A stretch of DNA of 64,000 nucleotides from Cerioporus squamosus (lineage: Eukaryota; Basidiomycota; Agaricomycetes; Polyporales; Polyporaceae). Of this stretch, positions 54,295 to 64,000 are shown piece after piece (the first letter of the stretch is position 1; every line of letters begins with the position of its first letter). Location: NCBI GenBank assembly GCA_022592435.1, contig JABYQS010000168.1, positions 1-64,000 on the forward strand, in the 5' to 3' direction. The notes beneath the pieces were generated by a model. That model worked only from the letters and a program-made list of their open reading frames with translations. It was not told where the DNA came from and did no database searches. The position numbers and the translations under genes are program-made.

Positions 54295-54915
54295 TTAACT
54301 GTTGTATCCACGCATCATCGCTTCGTATCGTATCGTATCGCTTCTTGCACGATTCGTATAGTACTGCTGATTCCCATCTTCCGTCTGGTAGTCCAACCAC
54401 CGTATATGTTCTCCTCCGGGTCCAGACGGCAGTCGGATGACATCGTCCCTGCTGAACCCTTCCGGTCGTGGGCAGACACGGATCTCCATGTTGACCCTAG
54501 ACCAGAAGTAGCAGTTATCGAACGGAAAGATAGGCTCAGTTCGCAGAGGAGCACGGCCCTCTGGGTGTACGGTGTTGGGGAAGATGGGAGTACACATCGC
54601 AGAAGTGACGCATTCGTCTTCGTTCGGGGGACGGACGGACGGGCCGATGGGATATATCCTGAAATTATGCCATGGCTTTGGGGCCCACGTACGGAGCCGG
54701 TGGTGCTGCGGGATCATAGACGTCAGTTGTAGGCACAGAATGCCGGAGGTGAGAAGACATACATTGTCGAGATAGACCAGATATGATCGAGGGGACAATG
54801 CTTCTGCGGCCCGCAGTGCTTCGGGATCGTTTAGGTGTCGGCGTATCATCGCCACCGGATCCATGCGAATGACGGCAAATGTGCCAACTCTCGAAAAGTT
54901 GAGCGCAGTCGGCAT
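54295..54915 (-). CDS. Gene D, right copy: 3'-truncated paralog of gene C
   Basis: Exon 1 (54915-54763, one codon longer than the left copy: MIRRHLNDP against MVRHLNDP) joins exon 2 (54705-54295) to give 187 residues. The intron is also open in frame. Exon 2 keeps TLRTEPIFPFDNCYFW-type core and IRVCPRPEGFSRDD, then ends in unrelated residues (RSDTIRYEAMMRGYNS) at a CGTAT repeat near 54325. The Ser/Pro middle and C-terminal exons present in gene C and left D are missing. It may be a shortened gene or a remnant. Confidence 0.6.
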   Translation of the reverse strand: MPTALNFSRVGTFAVIRMDPVAMIRRHLNDPEALRAAEALSPRSYLVYLDNVCLLTSGILCLQLTSMIPQHHRLRTWAPKPWHNFRIYPIGPSVRPPNEDECVTSAMCTPIFPNTVHPEGRAPLRTEPIFPFDNCYFWSRVNMEIRVCPRPEGFSRDDVIRLPSGPGGEHIRWLDYQTEDGNQQYYTNRARSDTIRYEAMMRGYNS

Positions 54916-55683
54916 TAGCGGGTATTGATGTCGAATGATGGATGGTGAGGGATGGCAGGGGTGTGGGTGGGTCGAGATCGCGAGTCGCGGTGAGCAGTGA
55001 TAAGGCCACAATGATATGGTCAGAACAGAGAATGTGCGCGGTCACGGTCGCACCAAACGGGGATACGAATGTACAAGGTCATGGCGAAGGCTCGCAGAAC
55101 AAAAGGCGCACAGGCCAAGTGTTTCGATGGGATTCGTACCGCGCTGGCACTGGCAGTGTTGATACAACGGTGCTGATGGTACGGTCGACATGTCGGCTCA
55201 TTCGCTCGATCGGTTGGTTGGAAGTTAAGGAACGAGGATGAAGGACGTTGTGGAAGGAATGTCCTAGACAATAGCCCAGTAGCGAGATCGTCGCTGGCCC
55301 ACGCTGGGAGAATCTCCCGGTCTTGTTTGTTCTGTTTGCATATCATGTGAGCATGTCGTCGGCGCCATTTGGACAAGAACTTCCAGTGCGGTCTCCGCTC
55401 GCTCGGCTGGTTGAATAACAATTCTCCTCGAAGGCCGCGCGCTGGCTGACCTGAGATGCACATGCGCCGCCCATTGCATCAAGTTCCGAGAGAGATAGAG
55501 CTTGTGTACGAGAGACAATAACAGCACTCGCGGGGCCGATTTGAAATCAGTGATCATAAGAGATATGTGAACAACAACAGCATGACGGTGTGGGATCGAC
55601 ACATTGGGAGCGACACAAGGTTCGCTCGCACTTCCGCTGCGAACCTGCCGCGACGCACGATGGAAGAACGATGGGACGCATGA
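54916..55683. other. Intergenic region D-C, right arm
   Basis: Mirror of 27274-28028. It contains the gene D promoter; part (54942-55241) is almost identical to the left arm. No gene seen. Confidence 0.5.
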
Positions 55684-56981
55684 TCATGGCCACACGAGAA
55701 TGTAGGGAACACGGAACAGGGTCCGTATGCGAAACCCGACCTTCCGGAGTAGCTTGACCGGGCGAAAGCCTAAGAACGAGGCCAGTGCGATCATGATGGT
55801 CAGTCCGTAAACGTGAAGCAAGGCAGAGACCATGGAAGATGACGCACGTCTAGGCTTCGTCTCTGGCTCGTAGCCTGCGTGCGGCTCTTGAGGTACCGGT
55901 GGCGCGGGCGCTGCGCTCGGAAGGTTGTTCGGTACGGGAAGCGGTGGGATTGTGGGATCGCGAGCCCTAGCCTCTCGGATGATGCTACACACACAACGCT
56001 GTGAGTGAGGTGCACAATGCGCGCGGAAACGGTCTATCAGCGACTTACCGTACTATCGCGTCGCGTTCTTCGAAAAGGTGCACGGGGCTCGCGATCTCGT
56101 CCTGCTTGATGTTGTCGGCGAGATCGCACCAGAGGTGGCACAGCGGGTGCAGCTCGGGACTCTCCACCGGGTCCGCGAAGAGGCGAGTCAGCTCCGGGTA
56201 CAAGTCGGAGGATTCGCTCATGTCACTTGAGGTGGTGGTGCACGAGTATGCGTACTCAGAGTCGCTGTATACGGAGCTTGCCCCGTCGTCGACATACGGA
56301 GAGCTTGCGGACCCATCGGCTTGAGGAGAGGGATTGATGGGTTCAGGATCGACAGGAATAGTGGGAGGAGCTTGTTCAGGGATAGGGTCCGGTTGGGGCT
56401 GAAGTGCCTGCCGCGCACGGAACTGCCGGCCTGCATCTTCTCTCTCATAGTTCGTCCACCGGAGATAATCACCTCCGGGACCCATGGGAAGTCTCATCGC
56501 GTCATCCCACTTGAACCCTTCCGGTCGCGGGCAGATGCGAATCTTCATCTTGACCCCAGACCAGAAGTAGCAATTGTCGAAGGGGAAAGCGGGTAGTGTC
56601 CGCAGAGGAGTACGATCCTCTGGATGAGTGCTGTTCGGAAAGATGGGGGTGCACATCTCGGGAGTTACATAATCGTCCTCATTGGGGGGTCGTAAGGACG
56701 TTGCGATGGGATATATGTCGAAACCATGCCATGGTGGTGGGCCTCCAATGCAGAGCGGGTTGTGCTGCGGTAATATCAATGTCAGTGTCGGTGAGTAAGA
56801 ACTGTTGAGCGTAAGGGGCGAGGAGACATACTCTGTGAAGATATACTAGATAAGATTGAGGAGACAAGGCCTCTGCAGCCCGCAACGCCTCAGGATCGTT
56901 CAGGTGTTGTACCATGGCCACAGGATCCATGCGGACGACTGCAAATGTGTCACTCCTGGGGAAGTCAAGCATAGCTGGCAT
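55684..56981 (-). CDS. Gene C, right copy: hypothetical basidiomycete protein
   Basis: Three exons (56981-56832, 56764-56049, 55984-55684) give an exact 388-residue frame, one residue shorter than the left copy. The same landmarks are present: TFAVVRMDPVAMV, LPAFPFDNCYFW, KMKIRICPRPEGFKW, the acidic Ser-rich region and the C-terminal IRTLFRVPYILVWP. Substitutions against the left copy are scattered. Function unknown. Confidence 0.78.
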
Positions 56982-57530
56982 CGTGAGTCGGTATCTGATC
57001 GAAGTGGTGAGAGATGCTAGGTATGGTGCTGGGTCGAGGGCTACTGGGTCGCACGCCGCCGGTCGTGACTCGAGGTGGGCAGTGGATGAGAGTATAGGTC
57101 AATGGTCGAAACGAACGACGATGTTATCTTTGCCGAAGGGTAGCCAGATGTGCAAGGACATTGCGGGCACAAAGACAAAAGGCATAAGCGAGTTCGTTGG
57201 CATGATGACGACCTTGTGATGATCGCCTTGTTCTCAATGTTTGGCCCTGTTTGTTCCAGTAGATACCACTGGCGCTAGTACTACTTGGTACGCGAAGGTC
57301 GAACACTCTGGCTTCTTCACGCTGAGTACAATATTGTCGCTGTATCACAGCCGCTTGAGCCTGTGGTACTTGCGTGCCGACCATTGTGTCGTAGTATAGC
57401 GCCTGCCAACATAGAAGTACATCTTCAGATTCGGTCTGCGTGCTTTTATAACGCGCAGAGTCGCCACTCGCAAACTGTAGTCGCTCTCAGGTCCTCGTCC
57501 CTCTTCCTGCTCCCTCTCTGAAGCTCTACT
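56982..57530. promoter_or_regulatory. Divergent promoter region between genes C and B, right arm
   Basis: This 549 bp serves gene C (leftward) and gene B (rightward). It is the counterpart of 25436-25971. Confidence 0.5.
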
Positions 57531-58889
57531 ATGTCCGCGTGGACCGGACCTCATGCAAGGTGTGCTGATAAGCCGATATCTAGGGTTTCAGGTCACGATA
57601 CCATCGCTGGCGATGTCTATTCCATCCAAGAATCGGTCTACACTGCCGCGTTTCAAATCCTCCTCATGTCGAACATAGCGGACCAAGATGTCTTGCGCAG
57701 GGTCCGGATTGCTGCACGGAGACTCAGGGGCAGACCTAAGGCAACGAAGAAGACCCGGCCTTGCATTGTGATGGAGGACGGTTCTCGCATGGTCTGCATA
57801 ACTGCGAGCTGGGATAAAACACCACTCAGCACCCTTCCTGAGGTCTTCCAGTTCTTCTCTTTCCCCATATACCGTAACCACTGCGACAAATCCGCACACT
57901 GCCACTCTCTACCGGATTGGGGAATCGAAGCTGGCTTCGTCTTCGCATGGCAATTTGAGAGCCAGAGGCCGTTTATCAATCGATGGCCCAAGCAAGAAGT
58001 CGGAGATACTCCAGAACAGCCTTACGTGTTTGGCGAGATTGCATGGTCGAGGATCCAGGAGGCTTGTATCGCGAAGAAGGCGGAGTGGATAGCGAAGTGC
58101 CGAACGGACCCAAACTTTGCGGTGAAATGTGCTCTCGAGTGCCTGGTGAGTCTCCACAGCCTTGATCCACGTACCTTCGCGCTGACATGGACGGAATGCA
58201 GGACCACAAGCAGAATGAGTGCGACAATGCTGTAAGTCGAAACCCGCTCGCCCGTCTGCTGTATCGCCATTGCTAACGTGCACCATCAGTCATATGCGGG
58301 CTCAGTAGCCTCCTTCAATTCGGGCTATACAGTGAAATCTGCCGCGTTCTCAATGCGCTCAGGTATCTCTGTGGCCTCGGGACGGTCGCGCATGTCGTTC
58401 GTCTCGGGAGAGAAACGTCCTGGAGGAGGCGCTGACAGCGACTATTGGCGGAAAGTACGTACCTCACTCCTGCGAATCAGACCGACGCGCGTTTAATACG
58501 ATGATGGCGTAGCCCCGAGATCCTGGCACCGGAAACGAGCCCGTCGGCTCTAACAGCGACAACTGGCGAGAGGTCAGTATGCACTCTCACTTATATATAC
58601 TCGAGCTCACTGACGCTGTATGATGCAGAACACCGAGGCTGGTACCGGCAGCGAGTCCTACCCCTCTCTCGCGGCCGCCGCCAAACTGTTGCACGATGGC
58701 GTTAGTGAACCATACCTTGCTTGTCGACCGACATCTGACACTTCGCTTCGTCAATTCATCCAGTCGCGTTCGAAGGCCCAGAGAACGCTGGCAAAGGATG
58801 ATGATAAATCCTCGATGAGGAGTGCTACGAGCAACAGGTTCGCCGCCCTGAACTTTGTACCTTCGAGGCGCGGGTCGCGGGATCACTAG
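57531..58889 (+). CDS. Gene B, right copy: intact hypothetical protein
   Basis: Five exons (57531-58145, 58202-58231, 58290-58454, 58513-58572, 58629-58889) give an exact 376-residue frame. Exon 1 has the conserved TRPCIVMEDGSRMVCITASW patch and FVFAWQFESQRPFINRWP; exon 2 is only 30 nt (DHKQNECDNA). Exons 3 and 4 end in similar motifs (GGGADSDYWRK and VGSNSDNWRE), which suggests an exon-end duplication. The C-terminus is Ser/Arg-rich. I do not recognise a domain. It lies 386 bp upstream of IML1 on the same strand. This is the only intact copy in the window; the left one is split by the LINE. Confidence 0.78.
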
Positions 58890-59275
58890 GCTGGTCCTTG
58901 GTGCCACAGATAGGAGTACTTATAATATATACCCCCGTTTTATTGATATCCGAGTCTTCTGTCCTCTCTTCTACGAACTGGTGTCGTACTTCGAGGGTCG
59001 GTGAGCTGAAGGAAGTCCGAAGTCAGAGTGGTGGTCACAGAAGGAAATTGAGACGCCCGCAGACTCAAGACCAGAAATTGAACCGTCACGTGGACGGATC
59101 GACTCGGGAGTGCAGCTCACTGGCTGCTCAGATCGCTGGCCCTCCTCACTGTCTCGGTCGGCGAACACGCACTGTCCGTCGTCCTCGACGTGTTCTTGAC
59201 CTGTGCGGCCGCTGTACTCATGTCTTCTACTCCTGCGCCCGACTACTTCCTCATCTGTCCATAATTTGAGCTGGA
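58890..59275. other. Intergenic region upstream of right IML1
   Basis: Nearly identical to 6128-6513, including the TATA-like ATAATATATA run near 58921. IML1 promoter expected here. Confidence 0.5.
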
Positions 59276-62200
59276 ATGTCGCGCCCCGAGTCGCAAGCAC
59301 CTATTGGACGCAAACGGTCCAATACTGTCCAGTCTGCCTACGGAAACACATCTCTGGCGAACTCCATCACAATCCCTGCGCCTCCGTTGAAGGTCGGCGA
59401 CTCGCGGATACTCACGGCATGGGTGAACGAGCCAGTGACCACGACGGTCAAGCTCAATCACAAACACTGGCCGGGAGTCCAGGAGGGAGACCTGATCTGC
59501 ATCACGTCGCCAGTGCCGGAACACGCCCCTGGCTTTCTGTTCGTGGTCCCGACGGAGGACATCAATGTCAAGCACCAGCTTCAGGTACGTGTTCATGTCT
59601 ATGTAGAGGTGGTCATGGAGGCTGAGCGGATGCGAAGATCTCCCTTCCAAGGCCTGTTCTCGAAACCTTTGGCTTGAGGAGCAATAGTGAGGTTACCCTG
59701 ACGAAGGTGAGTCGTTAGCTCGGTCTCTGTGCAGGGAGGGGCAGTGCCGACTGTACGTCAGGTCGACAAGGAGAAATTCAGCGCAGATTATGTGGAGTTC
59801 GTGTTCCAGGACCAGTACCTCGGACGAAACGACATGTGGCGGCTCGGTCGCGACCTCGTCGGCCAATGTCTGTACGTTGAACAACAAGTGTCGTTTATCG
59901 GTGTCATTGCCGCGAAGGTGCAGGCTCTGTACATCGATGGCCAAAAGGTAAAGGGCCGAAGTATCGTCCTATATGCGTGCTCACTAGGTCTCAGGTATCT
60001 GCTGCGTATATCTCGCCAGCAACGAAGGTCGTCTACCGTTCGCTGTCCGCGAAGGTCACCATCTTCATCCAAGTGTGCCGCGAACTTTGGGAGTTTGCCG
60101 GAGATGGTGAACGCTACAACGAGAAGATTGTGCACTCGTTTCTCCCTGCGCTCTTCGACAGGTGGAAGGACATGAACACCAATCATATCGTGACCATCGT
60201 TCTCGTCTCGCGCGTCTTCTATGATGCTTCCGAGATCGACTACGCGGCGGGTCCACTGCGGAGGGACGAGGAGGGTCGCTGGTACAAGGATTTCTACAAA
60301 GTCATCACAGATCTTGAAGTCTTGTACGACTGGAAGCCCACGCTCGTCTCTCTGAAGGACTCCTTTTGGGCCTTCCAGCGCGACATCCTGCTCGCACACC
60401 ACTTCCACCGATCCTGTGGACCGGATGGCCTCGGCGCGCACGACCACGTCCGGCTGGTAGGCCAGCTCTCATACGCGCACGATGGGCCATTGCTGGAGGC
60501 GCTCAATCTGGGCCTCAATCCGACAGAGGCACACTACATCGACCGCTCGCTCTCACTCACAGGTTCCTCCACGATTGTCATCACGCCAGGAACGGGCTAC
60601 TTCCGCGTGTCGAAGCAGCTGCTGAGACTGACGACGACGCGCGTGCTCGATCAGGGGTTCGCGGTAGACCTCGTATCCCTGGCGAAGCCCCCACTGCATC
60701 AGTCGCCGATATTCTGCTTCAAAGGGGCAGAACCAGACGTAAGGACGGAGGTCGCCAAATACGGATCGCGCGCAGTCGACCCGCTCTGGGGCGGAGACAC
60801 GAGTGGGAGTGGCGATAGTAGCCTTCGCGAGGCAGAGCTGTTTTGGTGGGAGCCGTTCTGGATGCCGATCACGTTCTGGGATAGACAAATGGATCTCCCT
60901 TTCCGCAAGGACAGGTATGTCTCTCGTGCATGCGATTGCTGGGTCTACTGAGCTTACGTGCACCGCAGGTTCGTGTCGCGTGCCAAGATGCACGAAATCG
61001 AGATGCTTGGTCTCTTGGACCACGATGTCCTATCCAGCATCGAGATCCCTTACCTTGACAGGCAACTACCGGATCGCACCGATACGCCCTCGTATGAATG
61101 GAACTCTGACACAACGGACTCCGACCTCTCGAAGTCGGCGGTTTTCGAGAGGGCCACGCTGATCTCATCGGAAGAGGCAGACCAGTTTGATATGGATGTC
61201 TTCAGTGTCAGATCAGATCTCGGACCCTACCCTACTGCTCGCAATTCGCTGGCTTCCAGTGGCAGCGCGCCCACTCTCAGCTCGTCCTTCAGCAGGGGTA
61301 GCGACTTGAAGCGGTCATCTACCATGCGCACTTCCGAGACGTCTCGAATCTCTCCCATCCAAGAGAGTCCGCGACCAGCGCAAGTCCCTCTGTCGGTCGA
61401 CCCCCTATCTCTAGACAAGGAGCAAAGGCTCTCCGTGGCTATATCCGGCGGTACCCTGAGCACATCTCCATCTCAAGCTTCGATCCTGTCCGCGCGCTCT
61501 TCGCGATCGCAACGAAGTTCTAGAGCCACTGCATCTGGTTCTGACGCGAGCCGACCTCGAGACCACAGCTCGTCGCGTAACTCCACGTCTGGAATATCGA
61601 AGTTCGCTCCCACGTGGCTTTTGAATCCCTTCCGGAGTGGCGTCAGCCAGCCGCAGACATCGCCAGTATCAGTAACCGGAGCAAGTGGGTCAACACCTCC
61701 TTTGACGCCATCCTCCCTGGTGGCAACACCTGCAGCGTCACGGCCTCCACCCAGGTCCCCTCAGCCAGTCGCAATCAGGAGCGCGAGCAAGGCGCGCCCG
61801 ATCCGCCAGCGCACGACAGACGACGAACTTGCTCCTCCTCATCGGGGTTCTCTCACGCGACACTCTCCCACCGGTACCCCTCCTCGCGATGACATTCTCA
61901 GCAAGCGCAGAGGCACACTGAGCGGCGTCGCCAACCTCCCTATCCTCCCTACAAACCTCACCATCTACATCCAGCCGACAAAGCCAATGGCGACTGTACC
62001 GTACGCACAAGCCTCGCTCGCTCGCAGATGGCAGCATGTCTTCCCTCGTCCTCTGACGAAGCATGAGATTAAGTGGCGCGCGATGGTCACCCCCGCGTGT
62101 CTTCCGCTCACGGTCGAACACTTCCCCTCCACGCACGAGCTCGAGACCTCCTACGACGTTTTCTCGTACGACTTCGTATGCGACCCCTCTGAGATGCAGT

Positions 62201-64000
62201 CTTTCTTGGTGCGCGTGCCTCCGATGCAAGGAAGTGCGGACGAAATGCGACGTGCGTGGGCACTGGCAATGATGCGGGGGATGGTCGCGGTGCGCCTCGC
62301 ACAGGGCTTCCAGTTCGTCCTGCGGCCATCGAAGGGCACTGTCGAGCAAGCCCAGGACATGCAGAGGTCGACGCTGCGCCGAAACAAGTCGTATGCGGGT
62401 GACGACAGCGCGAACTCGAGGCCGATCGGGGCGGCAGTGGTGCTTCGTTCTGCGTACGACTCGGTATACCTGAGTATGAGCAACGAGATTCACCACATCA
62501 TGTACACGGGCGACTCGATCCAGGTGCGGAGGTATGTGCGTCGGATGCCCCGGACGCATCCGTTTGATTACCAGTTCCTCATCTGGCCCAAGCTCGGCGA
62601 GGGATATACTGAACTGAAGGCGACTTTCCGTTCGCATGGGATGGAGAGTTATGGCTGGAACCGGTATGTATCATCGTTCATGATATGTGCTTTTTCTAAC
62701 TGATCGCGTCCAACCAGGTTGGATATGTTAGTCGCCGGCTATGAGAACAAGTTCAATGAGTCTCTCAGGTACTGGCGTACCCGGTTCGTCGTGATCCCGA
62801 CCGACGAGGCTCCACACACGAGCGTTGCGCCATCTGGCGAGAAGCTGAACGACGAAGAGATCAGGCTGCTTGGCATGGACAAGCTGGCTGAGCTGTTCTC
62901 GAAGGCCCGGCATGACGAGCCTGGTCAGCAGGCGCCCCCCGTGCGATTCATCACGACCGACCTCGGGCCCGCGCAATGTATCCTCGACGAGTCGATCACG
63001 GCGCAGCTCGACGAGATCCATGCTGCGGGACCGCTCAAGAAGAAGGTCAAGAGCGAGCGCGACATTGCCGACATGTCACTACCTGCTATAGCCAAGGCCA
63101 TGCGCGAGGAGGACGGGGTACCAATCAAGGAGCACAGGTGGCATGGTCGGAAATACCAGAACTCGTTCACTGGCACACAGTTTGTGAATTGGCTCATCCG
63201 AGAGTTCCGTGATGTCTCCACGCGCGAACAGGCGGCGGAGTGGGGCGCCCGGCTCATGGAGCAGGGTCTGTTCGAGCATTGCCGGGGCACACATGGCTTC
63301 TTGGATGGGTGAGTGACCCTTACATTGTCGTCACGAATGTTCTGGCTAATACGTGCTTGTGACGCAGACATTACTTCTACGTGCTGCGAGGCGAGTACAT
63401 CGTCCCAGTGACCCCGAGAGCTGGTTGGTTCTCTCGCCCGGCGAAGCATGAAGATGCAAACGCGCGCGGTATAAGCTCTCCTCGGACGTCCCATCCCGGA
63501 CGACGACCTAAGAAACGGCTCATACTCAGCCAGAGCCTGGTCGTCGATGTTGACCCCAAGAAGGCATGTATTCCTGGATATTTCCCATGCGGGTCCGACT
63601 GACTTTGTGTGCACAGCAAAGCGATCAGGCCGAATCGGTCATCCTGCATCACGACATTATTCACAACCCCGCGACGTGCTTCCACTTTGAACTTCATTGG
63701 ATCGGGACTACCGCGCGCCTCATAGATGATCTACTGCGCCAGTGGAGTAGAACCATAGAGCGATATGGTCTGAAGCTGGTCGAAGCGTATGTGGACCAGA
63801 TCAGCGATATCAGGGAGAAGAACGCTTTCCAGTCGTGTTTCCCTATTCCCCTCGCCGTCCCACCGCCATCGCTGTCCGACGTTGGCAGGCGGTTACCCGA
63901 GGGCGTGGAAGCGATGCATTACTTCGAGTCCGCCCTCTTGCGTAAGTGGGGCTTCGTCCTGGATATCGAGGGCGCTGGCCATTACAACGACCAGGTGGAC
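59276..64000 (+). CDS. IML1: IML1/DEPDC5-family GATOR1 (SEACIT) subunit, right-arm copy (3' end outside window)
   Basis: Exons 59276-59584, 59638-59706, 59735-59947, 59995-60914, 60969-62663, 62718-63308, 63368-63563 and 63617 onward repeat the left gene exon for exon. The last exon is cut by the window edge at about residue 1459, before the final 100 residues. The same landmarks are seen: N-terminal domain, IML1 core, Ser/Pro-rich linker, DEP domain (KYQNSFTGTQFVNWLIREF) and ESVILHHDIIHNP. The GC-AG intron after VDPKK (63564-63616) is conserved. No stop or frameshift is seen, so both IML1 copies look functional, unusual for a gene that is normally single-copy. Confidence 0.92.

Larger units (their letters stand above)
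50380..64000. repeat. Right arm of the large inverted duplication
   Basis: Mirror of the left arm with the same gene order and inverted strand, without the LINE. The inner part continues as the kinase-like gene at 48912-50333. The arm runs off the window at 64000 (partner position 1404 on the left), so it must extend further. Confidence 0.93.

Overview
The window looks like nuclear DNA of a filamentous basidiomycete, probably an Agaricomycete. Genes are GC-rich and split by many 45-75 nt introns with GTNNGT donors. The proteins are fungal (IML1/DEPDC5, a Dnf-type P4-ATPase, an App1-domain protein), and the mobile DNA includes a KDZ-type DNA transposon and a non-LTR retrotransposon of the kind common in this class. 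There are no bacterial operon signals, CRISPR arrays or rRNA, and I saw no tRNA.

The dominant structure is a large inverted duplication centred near 43.5 kb. The left arm (about 1-33.6 kb, plus 36.7-38.2 kb) and the right arm (about 48.9-64.0 kb) carry the same genes in mirror order: IML1, a hypothetical gene 'B', hypothetical paralogs 'C' and 'D', a secreted App1-domain gene 'E', a small multi-exon gene 'F' and a kinase-like gene. The unique centre holds a serine-rich hypothetical gene and a complete 11-exon P4-ATPase flippase gene. Arm identity is a mosaic: IML1, gene E and some intergenic DNA are nearly identical, while exon 1 of B (about 70% protein identity) and the kinase-like gene have diverged clearly. 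Ongoing gene conversion between old arms, or a join of two nuclear haplotypes, could both explain this.

The left arm is 17.6 kb longer because a nested set of mobile elements sits in it. A full-length LINE (7714-25271, 12-bp target duplication) has inserted antisense into exon 1 of gene B. Its ORF2 was then split in frame by an 11.16-kb KDZ transposon (10471-21628, 8-bp target duplication, about 688-bp terminal inverted repeats). The KDZ transposase is in turn split by a 600-bp hAT-like non-autonomous element (15062-15661, 8-bp target duplication). Every layer can be excised on paper to give back an open frame, so all insertions look young. Besides its transposase the KDZ element carries two complete multi-exon genes: a protein with an RNase H1 N-terminal (viroplasmin)-like domain and a large HMG-box-like, repeat-bearing protein.

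Several accessory genes are decaying: the kinase-like gene is broken differently in each arm, the FBXO31-like F-box gene at 33.8 kb needs two frame corrections, and gene D is stopped on the left and 3'-truncated on the right. The conserved housekeeping genes (IML1 twice, App1-domain twice, P4-ATPase once) all have frame-consistent exon models. Gene letters A-J are labels of convenience, not names.
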